The position numbers and the translations under genes are program-made. The notes beneath the pieces were generated by a model. That model made no database searches. It saw only the letters and a program-made list of their open reading frames with translations, and was not told the DNA's origin. Positions 14,565-24,974 of a DNA stretch of 64,000 nt are shown piece by piece. The DNA is from Mycolicibacterium senegalense. GTDB taxonomy: Bacteria > Actinomycetota > Actinomycetes > Mycobacteriales > Mycobacteriaceae. Location of the stretch: contig NZ_CP081000.1 in the NCBI RefSeq assembly GCF_019645875.1, positions 3,100,001-3,164,000 of the forward strand, written 5' to 3'. Each line of letters starts with the position of its first letter. The stretch's first letter is position 1.

Positions 14565-14759
14565 CTAGCCGTTGAGCATCTTGTTGACACGCTTGGTGTC
14601 GTTGGCTGCCACCACGGTGCGGCCGTCGAGGCGGCGGGTGCGCTTGGTGGCCTTGTGCTCCAGCAGGTGGCGGCGGCCGGCCTTCTGGCGCACGATCTTG
14701 CCGGTCCCGGTCTTGCGGAAGCGCTTCGATGCTCCGCTGTGGGTCTTCGCCTTGGGCAT
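14565..14759 (-). CDS. rpmI: 50S ribosomal protein L35
   Basis: 64-aa L35: [21 protein letters not shown] at the N-terminus, then [22 protein letters not shown]. Middle gene of the infC operon with gaps of 24 bp to infC and 40 bp to rplT. Confidence 0.98.
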   Translation of the reverse strand: MPKAKTHSGASKRFRKTGTGKIVRQKAGRRHLLEHKATKRTRRLDGRTVVAANDTKRVNKMLNG

Positions 14760-14783
14760 GAATCCTCAGTTCTGTCTGTGAAA

Positions 14784-15383
<600 letters not shown>

Positions 15384-15642
15384 GGGGCCTCCTATGTTGG
15401 GTCTGCTGAGGAGACCCCGCCCATCTGCACCTCTGCCCTGACGAACAGAAAAGCCCTGCTCGAAGCAGGGCCCAATGCCGACCGATCACGGCTTGCGCCG
15501 CCTGCACCTCCCACTGTGGGAGCACAGAACCCGTGTCCGATGACACCGGCGACCGGACCGTTGTACCTTGTGGCCAACGGTGGGAGTGGGACTCCACTTG
15601 CTGTCCCTGACATGAGCCGGGACGGTCGCGCATGACAGTCTA
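15384..15642 (-). promoter_or_regulatory. infC operon promoter and structured leader with terminator-like hairpin
   Basis: A minus-strand -10 TAGACT (15637-15642) implies a leader of about 245 nt. It contains an 8-bp GC-rich hairpin GCCCTGCT-tcg-AGCAGGGC (15453-15471) followed by TTTTCTGTT, which looks like an intrinsic terminator placed before the gene. A second hairpin, GGGTCT..AGACCC (15399-15417), stands just upstream of the AGGAGG site. This layout suggests premature termination or access control of the ribosomal-protein operon. No convincing leader peptide was found. Confidence 0.55.
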
Positions 15643-15648
15643 GCAGCT

Positions 15649-16035
15649 ATGACCGATCCGACCGAAACGCCCGACGACGCGACACCGCAGGTCCCAGCCG
15701 ATCCCGAGGGCCCCGCCGTCCGCGAACTGGCCGACATCCCGGCTGTGGAAGTGATCACCCGGGCGGCGGTCATGTTGATGAGTGCCGCCGCGGAGAAGAT
15801 CGGACTGTCCGCCGAGGACCCCGACGACAGCCCGCACCGCGATCTTGACGAAGCCCGCCGGTTGATCACCGCGCTGGCCGGGCTGGTGACCGCGTCGGCC
15901 GAATACCTGGGACCGCACGCGGGTCCGGTCCGCGACGCGCTCAAGAGCCTGCAGCTGGCCTTCCGAGAAGCGAGTGCGCATCCCGACGAGCCGGGCAAAG
16001 GACCTGGCGAAAAGTACACCGGCCCGGTCTGGTAA
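15649..16035 (+). CDS. DUF1844 protein
   Basis: 128-aa soluble helical protein of the actinobacterial DUF1844 family, seen in the conserved blocks DIPAVEVITRAAVMLMSAAAEKIGL and DLDEARRLITALAGLVTASAEYLG and the C-terminal GPGEKYTGPVW. Function is unknown. It is divergent from infC with only a few bases between the two promoters, a linkage that is widely kept in actinobacteria. Confidence 0.85.
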   Translation: MTDPTETPDDATPQVPADPEGPAVRELADIPAVEVITRAAVMLMSAAAEKIGLSAEDPDDSPHRDLDEARRLITALAGLVTASAEYLGPHAGPVRDALKSLQLAFREASAHPDEPGKGPGEKYTGPVW

Positions 16036-16088
16036 CTACCTGGGCGGTGTCTGTGCGCGCGTTCAGCCAATTTGACGGTTTGACCGCC

Positions 16089-16094
16089 TATTCT
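16089..16094 (+). promoter_or_regulatory. -10 element of lysX
   Basis: TATTCT, eight bases before the lysX ATG, giving a very short or absent 5' leader. Upstream, TTGACGG-TTTGACC (16072-16086) is a short direct repeat that could bind a response regulator. Confidence 0.45.
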
Positions 16095-16102
16095 CCGGGC
16101 GT

Positions 16103-19100
16103 ATGACCGTTATCAGCCGCGGCCGCACCGGGGCTCAGCCCGCGTCGAGGTTCTCCTGGGTTCCCGCGGCGGCCGGTTGGACCGTCGGCGTCATCGCCAC
16201 CCTGTCGCTGATCGCCAGTGTTTCCCAAACGGTGCGCTGGATGATTCAGGTGCCACGCGAGTTCGTCAACGACTACATCTTCAACTTTCCCGATACCAGC
16301 TTCTCGTGGGCCTTCGTGCTGGCGCTGCTGGCCGCGGCACTGGCGGCTCGCAAGCGGATCGCCTGGTGGATTCTCGTGCTCTACATGGTGGGCGCCATCG
16401 GCTGGAACGTCGGCGATCTCGTCACCGGTGGCGACCCGGTGGCCGAGGACATCGGCGAGGTCATCGGCCTGGCGTTCCATGCGGTGGCCATCGTCTGCCT
16501 GGTACTGGCCCGCAACCAGTTCTGGGCCAAAGTACGCCGCGGCGCCCTACTCAAATCCGCTGTCGTCCTGGTCGCGGGCATGGCGCTCGGCATCCTGGTG
16601 GCCTGGGCACTGCTCGAACTGTTCCCCGGCACCCTGGCCCCGGAATGGCGGCTGCTGTACGCGGTCAACCGGGTCAGCGGGTTCGCCACCGTTCCGACCG
16701 AGGTTTTCGAGGGCTATTCGCATCCGTTCCTCAACGCGATCTTCGGATTGTTCGGCGCCCTGGCGCTGATGGTGGCGGCCATCGTGCTGTTCCAATCGCA
16801 GCGCGCCTCCAATGCGCTGACCGGTGAGGACGAGTCGGCGATCCGCGGGCTGTTGGAGGTCTACGGCAAGAACGACTCACTGGGTTATTTCGCCACCCGT
16901 CGCGACAAGTCGGTGGTTTTCGCCCCCAACGGACGCGCCGCGATCGCCTATCGCGTGGAGGTGGGGGTGTGCCTGGCCGGCGGTGACCCCGTCGGCGACC
17001 CCAAGAGCTGGCCCCAGGCGATAGCAGCCTGGCTGCAGCTGTGCCAGACCTACGGTTGGGCGCCCGGTGTGATGGGCGCCAGTTCGGCGGCCGCCGAGGC
17101 GTTCCGGGCCGCCGGGCTCAACGCGCTGCAACTCGGCGATGAGGCCATCTTGTACCCGGACCACTTCAGGCTGTCGGGGCCCGACATGCGCGCTGTCCGT
17201 CAAGCGGTCACCCGGGCCCGGCGGGCCGGCACCTCGGTGCGCATCCGGCGCCACCGCGAGCTGGAGCCGGCCGAGATGGATGACGTGATCGAGCGTGCGG
17301 ACGCCTGGCGGGACACCGAGACCGAGCGAGGTTTCTCGATGGCGCTGGGCCGGCTCGGCGACCCGGCCGACGGGGATTGCCTGCTCGTCGAGGCGGTGCA
17401 GCAGCGCCCGGGCGCAGCTGAACCCGAGGTGGTCGCATTGCTGTCACTGGTGCCATGGGGTACCAACGGCGTATCGCTCGACGTCATGCGCCGCTCCCCG
17501 CAATCCCCCAACGGCACGATCGAGCTGATGGTCAGCGAACTGTGCATGCAGTCCGAAGGCATTGGCGTTAGCCGGATTTCACTCAACTTCGCGATGTTCC
17601 GGTCGGCGTTTCAACAGGGCGCGCAACTGGGTGCCGGTCCGGTGGCCCGGCTCTGGCGGGCCATGCTGGTGTTCTTCTCCCGATGGTGGCAGCTGGAGAC
17701 GCTGTACCGATCGAACATGAAGTACCAGCCCGAGTGGGTCCCCCGGTACGCCTGCTACGAAGATGCCCGTCTGATCCCGCGGGTCGGAGTGGCCTCCGTC
17801 ATCGCCGAAGGTTTCCTGGTGCTGCCGTTCTCGCAGCGGAACAAGCAGCACACCGGCGAACACGTCGCGGCCCCGGCCGACCTGGTGCACTCAGGCCGGC
17901 TGCACCACGACGGTAGCGCCCCCGACCGCGACGAGTTGCGCGACGATCTGGCCGAAGAGGATCAACAACGGCTGCCTGAGCAGGTCCGGGTCCGGATGGC
18001 CAAACTGCGCCAGTTGCAGGCCGACGGGGTGGACGCCTATCCCGTGGGCCGGCCACCCAGCCACACCGTCGCGGCCGCACTGGAATCCGCGGATGGCGAC
18101 ACCGTGAGCGTGGCCGGGCGGATCCTGCGGATCCGCGATTACGGCGGCGTACTGTTCGCCCAACTCCGCGACTGGTCGGGCGAAGTCCAGCTTCTGCTCG
18201 ACAACGCCCGCCTGGCCGGAGCCTGCACCGCCGACTTCACCGCCACCATCGATCTCGGCGATCTGATCGAGGTCACCGGCTCGATGGGACACAGCCGCAA
18301 CGGCACGCAGTCCTTGTTGGCCGACAGTTGGCGATTGATCGGCAAATGCCTGCGCCCGCTGCCCGACAAGTGGAAGGGCCTGACCGACCAGGAGGCCAGG
18401 GTGCGGGCCCGCTATGTGGACCTGGCTGTCAATGCCGAGGCGCGAGACCTGATCCGGGCCCGCAGCGGCGCTCTGCACGCCATCCGGGAAACGTTGTACG
18501 CCAAGGGTTTTCTCGAGGTGGAGACGCCGATTCTGCAACAGATCCACGGCGGCGCCAACGCCCGGCCGTTCCTGACCCACATCAATGCCTACGATCTGGA
18601 CCTCTATCTGCGGATCGCGCCCGAGCTCTACCTCAAGCGGTTGTGTGTCGGCGGTGTCGAGCGGGTCTTCGAGCTGGGCCGCGCATTCCGCAACGAAGGG
18701 GTGGACTTCAGCCACAACCCGGAGTTCACCCTGTTGGAGGCGTACCAGGCCCATGCCGATTACAACGTCTGGATCGACGGCTGCCGCGAGCTGATCCAGA
18801 ATGCCGCGCAGGCCGCCAACGGAGCCCAGGTCTTCCAGCGGCCCCGCGCCGACGGCACCCTCGAACCGGTCGACATCTCAGGCGAATGGGCGATCAAGAC
18901 CGTGCACGACGCGGTCTCGGAGGCCCTCGGCGAACATGTCACGGTCGAGACGGACCTGGCCACGCTGCGCCGACTGTGCGATGCGGCGCACATCCCCTAC
19001 CTGACCCACTGGGACGCCGGGGCCGTGGTGCTGGAGATGTACGAGCACCTCGTCGAAGACCGCACCGAGGCGCCTACGTTCTACAAGGATTTCCCGACGT

Positions 19101-19426
19101 CGGTGTCGCCGCTGACCCGGCCGCACCGCAGCATTCCCGGCGTTGCCGAACGCTGGGACCTGGTGGCCTGGGGTGTCGAGCTGGGCACCGCCTACAGCGA
19201 ACTGACCGACCCCGTCGAACAGCGCCGGCGGCTGCTGGAACAGTCGTTGCTGGCCGCCGGTGGCGACCCCGAGGCCATGGAACTCGACGAGGATTTCCTG
19301 CAGGCCATGGAGTACGCCATGCCCCCGACGGGCGGTCTCGGCATGGGCGTGGACCGGGTGGTCATGCTGATCACCGGACGCAGCATCCGGGAAACCTTGC
19401 CGTTTCCCCTGGCCAAACCTCGTTAG
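16103..19426 (+). CDS. lysX: LysX: fused lysyl-phosphatidylglycerol synthase and lysyl-tRNA synthetase
   Basis: 1107-aa two-part enzyme. Residues 1-230 hold several membrane helices, followed by the MprF-like aminoacyl-transfer (DUF2156) domain to about residue 590. Then comes a class II lysyl-tRNA synthetase: OB anticodon domain ([21 protein letters not shown]), motif 2 ([27 protein letters not shown]) and motif 3 ([16 protein letters not shown]). It charges tRNA-Lys and moves lysine to phosphatidylglycerol, lowering surface charge and giving resistance to cationic peptides. It is a mycobacterial hallmark and is slightly shorter than the M. tuberculosis form as I remember it. Confidence 0.97.
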   Translation: MTVISRGRTGAQPASRFSWVPAAAGWTVGVIATLSLIASVSQTVRWMIQVPREFVNDYIFNFPDTSFSWAFVLALLAAALAARKRIAWWILVLYMVGAIGWNVGDLVTGGDPVAEDIGEVIGLAFHAVAIVCLVLARNQFWAKVRRGALLKSAVVLVAGMALGILVAWALLELFPGTLAPEWRLLYAVNRVSGFATVPTEVFEGYSHPFLNAIFGLFGALALMVAAIVLFQSQRASNALTGEDESAIRGLLEVYGKNDSLGYFATRRDKSVVFAPNGRAAIAYRVEVGVCLAGGDPVGDPKSWPQAIAAWLQLCQTYGWAPGVMGASSAAAEAFRAAGLNALQLGDEAILYPDHFRLSGPDMRAVRQAVTRARRAGTSVRIRRHRELEPAEMDDVIERADAWRDTETERGFSMALGRLGDPADGDCLLVEAVQQRPGAAEPEVVALLSLVPWGTNGVSLDVMRRSPQSPNGTIELMVSELCMQSEGIGVSRISLNFAMFRSAFQQGAQLGAGPVARLWRAMLVFFSRWWQLETLYRSNMKYQPEWVPRYACYEDARLIPRVGVASVIAEGFLVLPFSQRNKQHTGEHVAAPADLVHSGRLHHDGSAPDRDELRDDLAEEDQQRLPEQVRVRMAKLRQLQADGVDAYPVGRPPSHTVAAALESADGDTVSVAGRILRIRDYGGVLFAQLRDWSGEVQLLLDNARLAGACTADFTATIDLGDLIEVTGSMGHSRNGTQSLLADSWRLIGKCLRPLPDKWKGLTDQEARVRARYVDLAVNAEARDLIRARSGALHAIRETLYAKGFLEVETPILQQIHGGANARPFLTHINAYDLDLYLRIAPELYLKRLCVGGVERVFELGRAFRNEGVDFSHNPEFTLLEAYQAHADYNVWIDGCRELIQNAAQAANGAQVFQRPRADGTLEPVDISGEWAIKTVHDAVSEALGEHVTVETDLATLRRLCDAAHIPYLTHWDAGAVVLEMYEHLVEDRTEAPTFYKDFPTSVSPLTRPHRSIPGVAERWDLVAWGVELGTAYSELTDPVEQRRRLLEQSLLAAGGDPEAMELDEDFLQAMEYAMPPTGGLGMGVDRVVMLITGRSIRETLPFPLAKPR

Positions 19427-19473
19427 CAGGCAGTTCACAGCCGTTCCCAAGATTGGGCGGCAACGATACCGGT

Positions 19474-20835
19474 GTGACGTTCACACACCACCTGTCCTTG
19501 ATGCACGGCTGGGTGCCGACCAGCATCCAAGTCATCACCGCCGGGGTGCTGATCGCCGCGGTCGGCTGGCGCACTCGCCGGTGGGCGCTCATCTGGCTGC
19601 CGGTGGCGGCCGCGGTGGGCGGCATCCTGGTTGCGGGCACCAACTGGTACATCGAGTCCGAGGGGCTGGCCGGCAACCCTGCGCCCCGGTCGTTGTGGGT
19701 GTGGATCGCGCTGACGGGCGTGGCGGTGGTGGTCCTGGCGGCGGGGTGGCACGGGAGCCGCTGGTGGCGACGCGGCACCGCGGTCCTGGCCGTGCCGATG
19801 AGCCTGCTGTGCACGGCCCTCGCCCTGAACCTGTGGGTGGGCTACTTCCCCTGGGTGCAGACGGCCTGGAACCAGCTGACAGCCGGTCCGCTACCCGACC
19901 AGACCGATCAGGTCACGGTGGCCGCGATGCAACGTCAGGGCACCATCCCGGTCAAGGGCAGCGTGGTCCCGGTCGACATCCCCAACACCGCATCGGGTTT
20001 CCGGCATCGCGGTGAATACGTGTATCTCCCGCCGGCGTGGTTCGCCGCCAACCCCGCGGCGCAATTGCCGACGGTGATGATGATCGGCGGTGAGTTCAAC
20101 ACGCCCGCCGACTGGATGCGCGCCGGCAACGTGATCAAGACGATGGACGAGTTCGCCGCAGCCCATCACGGGTACGCGCCGGTGCTGGTGTTCGCCGATC
20201 CCGGCGGCACCTTCAACAACGACACCGAATGCGTCAACGGCAAGCGCGGAAACTCCGCCGACCACCTCACCAAAGATGTTGTGCCTTATATCAACAACCA
20301 TTACCGCGTCAATCCCACCGCAGCCGGCTGGGGCATCGTGGGCTGGTCGATGGGCGGCACCTGCGCGGTGGACCTGGCCGTGATGCACCCTGAGTTGTTC
20401 AGTGCGTTCGTCGACATCGCAGGTGACATCGGCCCGAACTCGGGCACCAAGGCGCAGACCATCGACCGGCTGTTCGGCGGGAACGTCGCGGCCTGGGACA
20501 CCTTCGACCCGAGCACGGCGATCAATCGGCACGGCCAGTACGACCAGACCGCCGGCTGGTTCGACGTCAACGACACCTCCACGCCGGGCAAGCCGGCGGC
20601 CCGCGTCAATGATCAGGCCAAGGCCGCCAACGCGCTGTGCGCGCTCGGGTCGCAACACGGCATCGCCTGCGCGGTGGTGACCCACCAGGGCACCCATGAC
20701 TGGCCGTTCGCCAGTCACGCGTTCTCGGCCGCCCTGCCCTGGCTTGCCGGTGCCATCGGCACCCCGCAGGTACCGGCGATCGGGCTGCCCCAGTCGTCCA
20801 ACGCACCGGCCTTCATCCAGACCGCCGCCAAGTAG
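19474..20835 (+). CDS. Membrane-anchored alpha/beta-hydrolase (esterase, Rv1639c-like)
   Basis: 453 aa. Four hydrophobic helices (about residues 12-130) are followed by an extracytoplasmic alpha/beta-hydrolase of the esterase-D / mycolyltransferase-like group. The nucleophile elbow is GWSMGGTCAVDLAVMHPELF, and a likely catalytic His is in VTHQGTHDWPFASHAF. The GTG at 19474 is chosen because an apparent upstream frame is only the +1 shadow of lysX; an ATG nine codons later is an alternative. It follows lysX by 47 bp, so it may share in envelope lipid remodelling. Substrate unknown. Confidence 0.85.
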   Translation: MTFTHHLSLMHGWVPTSIQVITAGVLIAAVGWRTRRWALIWLPVAAAVGGILVAGTNWYIESEGLAGNPAPRSLWVWIALTGVAVVVLAAGWHGSRWWRRGTAVLAVPMSLLCTALALNLWVGYFPWVQTAWNQLTAGPLPDQTDQVTVAAMQRQGTIPVKGSVVPVDIPNTASGFRHRGEYVYLPPAWFAANPAAQLPTVMMIGGEFNTPADWMRAGNVIKTMDEFAAAHHGYAPVLVFADPGGTFNNDTECVNGKRGNSADHLTKDVVPYINNHYRVNPTAAGWGIVGWSMGGTCAVDLAVMHPELFSAFVDIAGDIGPNSGTKAQTIDRLFGGNVAAWDTFDPSTAINRHGQYDQTAGWFDVNDTSTPGKPAARVNDQAKAANALCALGSQHGIACAVVTHQGTHDWPFASHAFSAALPWLAGAIGTPQVPAIGLPQSSNAPAFIQTAAK

Positions 20836-20838
20836 CCG

Positions 20839-21930
20839 TCAGTAATCCGATTCGGCCGCGCGCAACTCGGCCAGGAAGGCGTCGGAACCCGGCTGAGCCA
20901 GGCGGGACCGCGCGAAGGCACGCGCGCGATCGCGGTCGAATGCCGATTCGTCGACGTCCGCCGCCCCGATCCGCACCGCCGTGTCTGACCAGTCCAGATT
21001 CCAGGCCTGGGTTTCGCTGAGCCGCTGCCCGTCTGGGGTGCGCAGCGCGAGCACGGCACGACCGGCGACATCGAGAACACCGGACCCGATGCAGCCGATC
21101 CCACGCAACCGCACAGCGACACCCGAGGGTGAGTCCGGGCCCAACAGCGCTACCTGCACCACCGCATCGGCGCCCTCGACGCCTGCGGTCACCGACCATT
21201 CGATCGTGTCCTCGGCAGCGTCGAACACTCCGGGCGGCACCGCCGACCAGGCAACCGTCGCCAGCCCACGAGCGATCACGCCTGGCCGGCTCGGCCCGTC
21301 GCCGGCTCCGGCCGCCAGCGCGTAATCCTGCCGCCGAGCACCCGTGGAGACGGTGTCGGACCAATCCAGCCCGACATCGGCAGCCAGCTCCCGACATTTC
21401 CCGACCAGCTCGTCAACCCGTGGATCACCTTGTCCGAACGAGAAATTCAGCGCCTCGGTGTGTGGCGACAGCAGTCCCAGCACATCGGAGTCCAGGGTTT
21501 CGTCGGAGAAGTAGTCCTCGGCGGCCACCGTCAGCAGCGCCAGTTCCGCATCGAGTACGGGACGCTCCAGCGCGGCGATACCGTCCCGGTCGCTGGCCGG
21601 CCACCATCGCCGCAACCAGTGGCCGATCGCCAAGCGCCGCAACGTGTCCAACGATCCTGAGACCAGCTCCACGCCGGCCAGATCGATGGGTTGCCCCGGC
21701 TGCCGGTGGCGCACCACGTCCAGGACTGCGACGTGGCCGGACTCTCCGAGCACCCGCCACATCCAATCCGCGCGCTCGGGGTCGGTGAACGACAAGACCG
21801 GTGGTTCGCCTGCCCGTCCGTCCACGGTCCACGACAACACCGCGCCGCTGACCTCCAGGACTGCGACCAACGGCACGGCGTCGTCCAGCGTTCCGGTACC
21901 CCACAGGCCGGCGTCAGCGCTCAATCTCAC
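20839..21930 (-). CDS. Unrecognised 363-aa protein, translationally coupled to the upstream gene
   Basis: I do not recognise this family. The GTG at 21930 overlaps the stop of the upstream gene as GTGA; an open frame up to 22050 would overlap that gene by 124 bp and is rejected. The protein is soluble and acidic with no signal peptide. The N-terminal third is rich in predicted beta strands with Trp, the middle is helical, and the last 130 residues again look like a beta-sandwich (SAVPPGVFDAAEDTIEWSVTAGVEGADAVVQVALLG). It and its partner sit beside a CHAT-TPR pair, which suggests but does not prove a joint role. It converges with the esterase gene (3-bp gap). Confidence 0.75.
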   Translation of the reverse strand: MRLSADAGLWGTGTLDDAVPLVAVLEVSGAVLSWTVDGRAGEPPVLSFTDPERADWMWRVLGESGHVAVLDVVRHRQPGQPIDLAGVELVSGSLDTLRRLAIGHWLRRWWPASDRDGIAALERPVLDAELALLTVAAEDYFSDETLDSDVLGLLSPHTEALNFSFGQGDPRVDELVGKCRELAADVGLDWSDTVSTGARRQDYALAAGAGDGPSRPGVIARGLATVAWSAVPPGVFDAAEDTIEWSVTAGVEGADAVVQVALLGPDSPSGVAVRLRGIGCIGSGVLDVAGRAVLALRTPDGQRLSETQAWNLDWSDTAVRIGAADVDESAFDRDRARAFARSRLAQPGSDAFLAELRAAESDY

Positions 21931-23267
21931 TCTGCCACCTGCACTTCCAGCATCGCCTTGATCCGCTGCCGATGGTCGAGACTGACCGATCGGGCCACCC
22001 CTTCGAGCAGCGACCGCAGGTCGTCGACGTCCGCGCAGGGCTCCTGCCACACGTCACGGCCGTGCAGACGCGCCCACAGCCGGCTCAGGTAGGGACGGGC
22101 GAAGGCGGCGAGCTCGTCGATGACCTGCCGCTGCCGCGGATGCACCGCCGTGCCTGCCACCAGGTAGCGCCGAGCATGCAGCACGTATGCCTCCTTGGCC
22201 AGCCGGGCCTGAATTCGGGCCGACAGTTGGTGGCGCGCTGACGCCGATCCGTCGAGCGGCCGCAGGTCGGTGGCCACCTCGATGCCGGTGACAAGCGCAG
22301 CCTGCTTGTCCTCGGCGAGCAACCCCCACGGCGCGCAGGCACGGTCCACCTCCTCGGCGCACAGCAGGGGGATATCGGGCAGTTCGTCACGGTCGAGGGC
22401 CCGGCGCAAGGTCGCCCGCACGCGGTCCACCACGCTGCGATCCAGTGGACGGTCCCCCACTCCGGGTCCGAGGACCGACGGAAGCTGTTGCGGGAAGCAG
22501 GAACTCAGTCCGATGTCGATGATGGACCACGGCAGGTCGGCCTCGGCCCGACGAGCCGCGGCACCCAGGTTGTACGGCGTGCCGTCAGCCACCAGCGCCG
22601 ACCACACCCGCTGCCGGGCCGCCTCGGCACGGTGACTGTCGGCCGGACCGAGCACGGTGGCCAGCCCGGCGAAAAACGGTCCGGTGATCGCGCCGGAGGC
22701 AACGACGTCGCCCCAGCTGCGCTCAAGCTGGCGGCGCATGCGGTCGACGGTCTGGGGCTCGGCAACATACGCGTTGAGTGCCTCGATCGCCGTGCGGTCA
22801 CGGCCGCCGTGCAGTTCGGCCAGCACCTCCGCGGCGACCTGTCCCCCGTCGGATACCGGGGTGCCGCGGGTGACCGCGAGCTCGAAACAGGCCGGGAAAT
22901 ACAGCTCCTGGGCATTTCCGGTGGTGATGCCGAGACGGCGGCGCTGCTGTTTGAGCTCGCCGAACCAGGCTGCCGCAGCACGCAGATGCGGTGCACTGCG
23001 CACCATCTGCTCGTGCAGTTCGGCCGCCACGTCGGGGGCCAGCACCGGCGCCGAGAACTGCGTATTGCTCCGCAATCTGAGCACCAGTGGGTCGATGATC
23101 CGTTTCACGGTCCGGCGCAGCGGCCCGCCGTCGGCACCGCTGAACACCTCGACACCCGGACCGATATCGCGCCAGGCCCGATCGATCACCGCGCGGCGCG
23201 GTTGGGCCGAATGCGTACCCGGAGCAGGGCCGGCCTGCGCTCCAGCCGTGTCGGACCCGATGCTCAC
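21927..23267 (-). CDS. Unrecognised 446-aa helical protein of the CHAT island
   Basis: No family recognised. The product is soluble, mostly helical and Arg/Ala rich, with conserved-looking aromatic segments (NAQELYFPACFELAVTRGTP, AWFGELKQQRRRLG, LPWSIIDIGLSSCFPQQLP). The GTG at 23267 is preferred over 23273 because TATCCT (23275-23280) then stands seven bases upstream, giving a leaderless transcript. The stop overlaps the next gene's GTG, so the two products are made together and may form a complex. It is divergent from the small membrane protein at 23330. Confidence 0.75.
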   Translation of the reverse strand: MSIGSDTAGAQAGPAPGTHSAQPRRAVIDRAWRDIGPGVEVFSGADGGPLRRTVKRIIDPLVLRLRSNTQFSAPVLAPDVAAELHEQMVRSAPHLRAAAAWFGELKQQRRRLGITTGNAQELYFPACFELAVTRGTPVSDGGQVAAEVLAELHGGRDRTAIEALNAYVAEPQTVDRMRRQLERSWGDVVASGAITGPFFAGLATVLGPADSHRAEAARQRVWSALVADGTPYNLGAAARRAEADLPWSIIDIGLSSCFPQQLPSVLGPGVGDRPLDRSVVDRVRATLRRALDRDELPDIPLLCAEEVDRACAPWGLLAEDKQAALVTGIEVATDLRPLDGSASARHQLSARIQARLAKEAYVLHARRYLVAGTAVHPRQRQVIDELAAFARPYLSRLWARLHGRDVWQEPCADVDDLRSLLEGVARSVSLDHRQRIKAMLEVQVAE

Positions 23268-23329
23268 CGGCACCAGGATAGATGCGAAGTTGGGTTCGGT
23301 AGCGCGGTACCGGCCGGACCCTTGGGGCC

Positions 23330-23776
23330 ATGACCGACGTCGTGTTCCTCACCATCGTGTGCCTGTTGGGCACCGGCGCGGCGATGGCCGCCGCCGCCCG
23401 TCGCACACGGCGCGTGCAGCCGAACGACGAGGCCGACGAGCGGCTCGTCACCCTCGGCGAGCTGGTCGCCGAGTTCGACCACATGCTGGTCCGCAAGGGC
23501 TTGCTGACCGGGGCGCAACTGGCGCTGATCCGGACCGGAACTCGGTCGCGCGGGATCGTCACCGGGATGCGCACCACCGGCGTCGGCCGTGCGGACTACC
23601 GCGAGGTCGAGCTGGACCTCATGGTCAGCCGGCGCGGCGGAGGTCAGTTTCCGGTGCGCCAGCGCGCGCTCATCCCGGCGACCGCGCTGGCCAAGGTCTC
23701 CCCCGGCAACGTCGTCGAGACCTATTACCGGCCGGGCGACGAGAGCGCCGTCGCCGTCTGTGTGAGCCCGGCGTGA
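23330..23776 (+). CDS. Small membrane protein with N-terminal helix and beta-rich domain
   Basis: 148 aa. One transmembrane helix (about residues 3-22) is followed by a basic stop-transfer RRTRR, then a helical stretch (LGELVAEFDHMLVRKGLL) and a beta-rich domain with the pattern GTRSRGIVTGMRTTG...VELDLMV...PVRQRALIPATALAKVSPGNVVETYYRPGDESAVAVC. The last part resembles small OB-like domains seen in many actinobacterial membrane proteins, including DUF3592-type. Function unknown. It lies between, and opposite to, the two minus-strand gene pairs and ends 1 bp from the CHAT stop. Confidence 0.7.
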   Translation: MTDVVFLTIVCLLGTGAAMAAAARRTRRVQPNDEADERLVTLGELVAEFDHMLVRKGLLTGAQLALIRTGTRSRGIVTGMRTTGVGRADYREVELDLMVSRRGGGQFPVRQRALIPATALAKVSPGNVVETYYRPGDESAVAVCVSPA

Positions 23777-23777
23777 T

Positions 23778-24974
23778 TCAGCGGGCGCCGTCGACGGCGA
23801 AGCTGGCCAGCGCGGCCCAATGCAGCGGGCTCGCCGTCCGGTCGCCGTCCCGCCACCGCCTCATCATGGCCCGCTGCCACCGGTTCACCGCCAGCCCGGC
23901 GTCGTCGGCGCGGTGCGCCAGATCGACCCCGACGATGGTGTCGGACATGGGATCGGCCTCGGGCGCACTGCCGAACCGCCGGAAGCCCGCGGTAGTCGGC
24001 AGCGACCACAGCGTCGCGGTGACCAACTGCGCGCCGCCCAGGATCATGGCGGCAACCAACCCGGCCGCCTCGTCGAATCGGTAGTCGCCGCCGGACGCAC
24101 ACGCCAACAACGCCACCCGGGGCGGGATCGGCAGCTGCGCCGCGATCATCTCGCCCGCCGTCAGCGGCCGGTCTTCGGCTAGGTGCAACCCCGCGCGGTC
24201 GGCATGCCCGACGGTGTCGTCGGCGGCACTGGCGTGGCCGACATAGAGCAGCCGGCTCGGGTCCTGTGCACACATATCTGCCAGCCAGCGCCGGTCGGCA
24301 TCGGTGCGACGGAACAGCTCGACGGCTTCGTCGACCTTCGGCAGGACGTCCTGCCCGGCCACCAGTTCAGCGAAATGTTCCGAGAGCGGCGTGTGCGGTG
24401 ACGGGCGGCCCAGCACCGAGCCCAGCGCCGAATCAGGCCGCTGCCCGGGGATTCGCGGATCCAGCACCAGCACCGGAGGCCGGCCGACGCGGTCCTGCCA
24501 GCGTGCCGGGCTGCGCGGAGCATGAACGATGTTGGACGGCACGGACATCAGCACGTCGGCCAGTTCCATCAACCGGAAGCCGTGCGGTCCCGGCATCGCC
24601 AGTTGTCCCCACGGCACGCGGCCCAGCGTCGGACTCGGTGTCACGAACAGCACGGGCCGGGGCGAATCGACGCAGTCGGCCAGCAGTTTCCAAGCCTCGG
24701 CGCCGATCAGCTGAGTTCCGAGCAACCGGGCGAGCCGGAACTCGGTCTCGCCGTCGGCGAAAGCGCCTGCGGTAACGGCTCGTTCGATTGCGTCGGCGGC
24801 CGTTTCACTCCCGATCGGATCGGGCAGCGCCGGGTTGAGGGCGGCCGCCACCGCCTCCAGATCGGGTTGCTCGATCACCCAGGTGACCGAGCGCTCGGGT
24901 TTCCCGACGACGCGCAGGCTGGCATATGTCGCAATGCCGACATCAGCCAACCGCAACACCAACGTCTCGGTCAT
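23778..24974 (-). CDS. CHAT-domain caspase-like protease
   Basis: 398 aa. The C-terminal half is a CHAT peptidase: catalytic His247 in RLLYVGHASA and Cys292 in VALLACASGGDYRFDEAAGL, followed by the expected ILGGAQLVTATLWSLPTTAG block and a terminal Trp/Phe segment (HWAALASFAVDG). The N-terminal 100 residues form a beta-rich region (LRLADVGIATYASLRV) as in other CHAT proteins. CHAT proteases act in conflict and cell-death systems and are usually switched by TPR partners. Its ATG overlaps the TPR gene stop by 4 bp, so the two are almost surely one functional unit. The dyad is intact. Confidence 0.88.
   Translation of the reverse strand: MTETLVLRLADVGIATYASLRVVGKPERSVTWVIEQPDLEAVAAALNPALPDPIGSETAADAIERAVTAGAFADGETEFRLARLLGTQLIGAEAWKLLADCVDSPRPVLFVTPSPTLGRVPWGQLAMPGPHGFRLMELADVLMSVPSNIVHAPRSPARWQDRVGRPPVLVLDPRIPGQRPDSALGSVLGRPSPHTPLSEHFAELVAGQDVLPKVDEAVELFRRTDADRRWLADMCAQDPSRLLYVGHASAADDTVGHADRAGLHLAEDRPLTAGEMIAAQLPIPPRVALLACASGGDYRFDEAAGLVAAMILGGAQLVTATLWSLPTTAGFRRFGSAPEADPMSDTIVGVDLAHRADDAGLAVNRWQRAMMRRWRDGDRTASPLHWAALASFAVDGAR

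Noticed and set aside
18328-20835. Very long plus-strand frame running from inside lysX through the esterase gene
   Set aside because: Its first 1.1 kb is the +1 shadow of lysX (Arg/Gly/Pro-rich, no domain). Only the part from 19474 is a gene.
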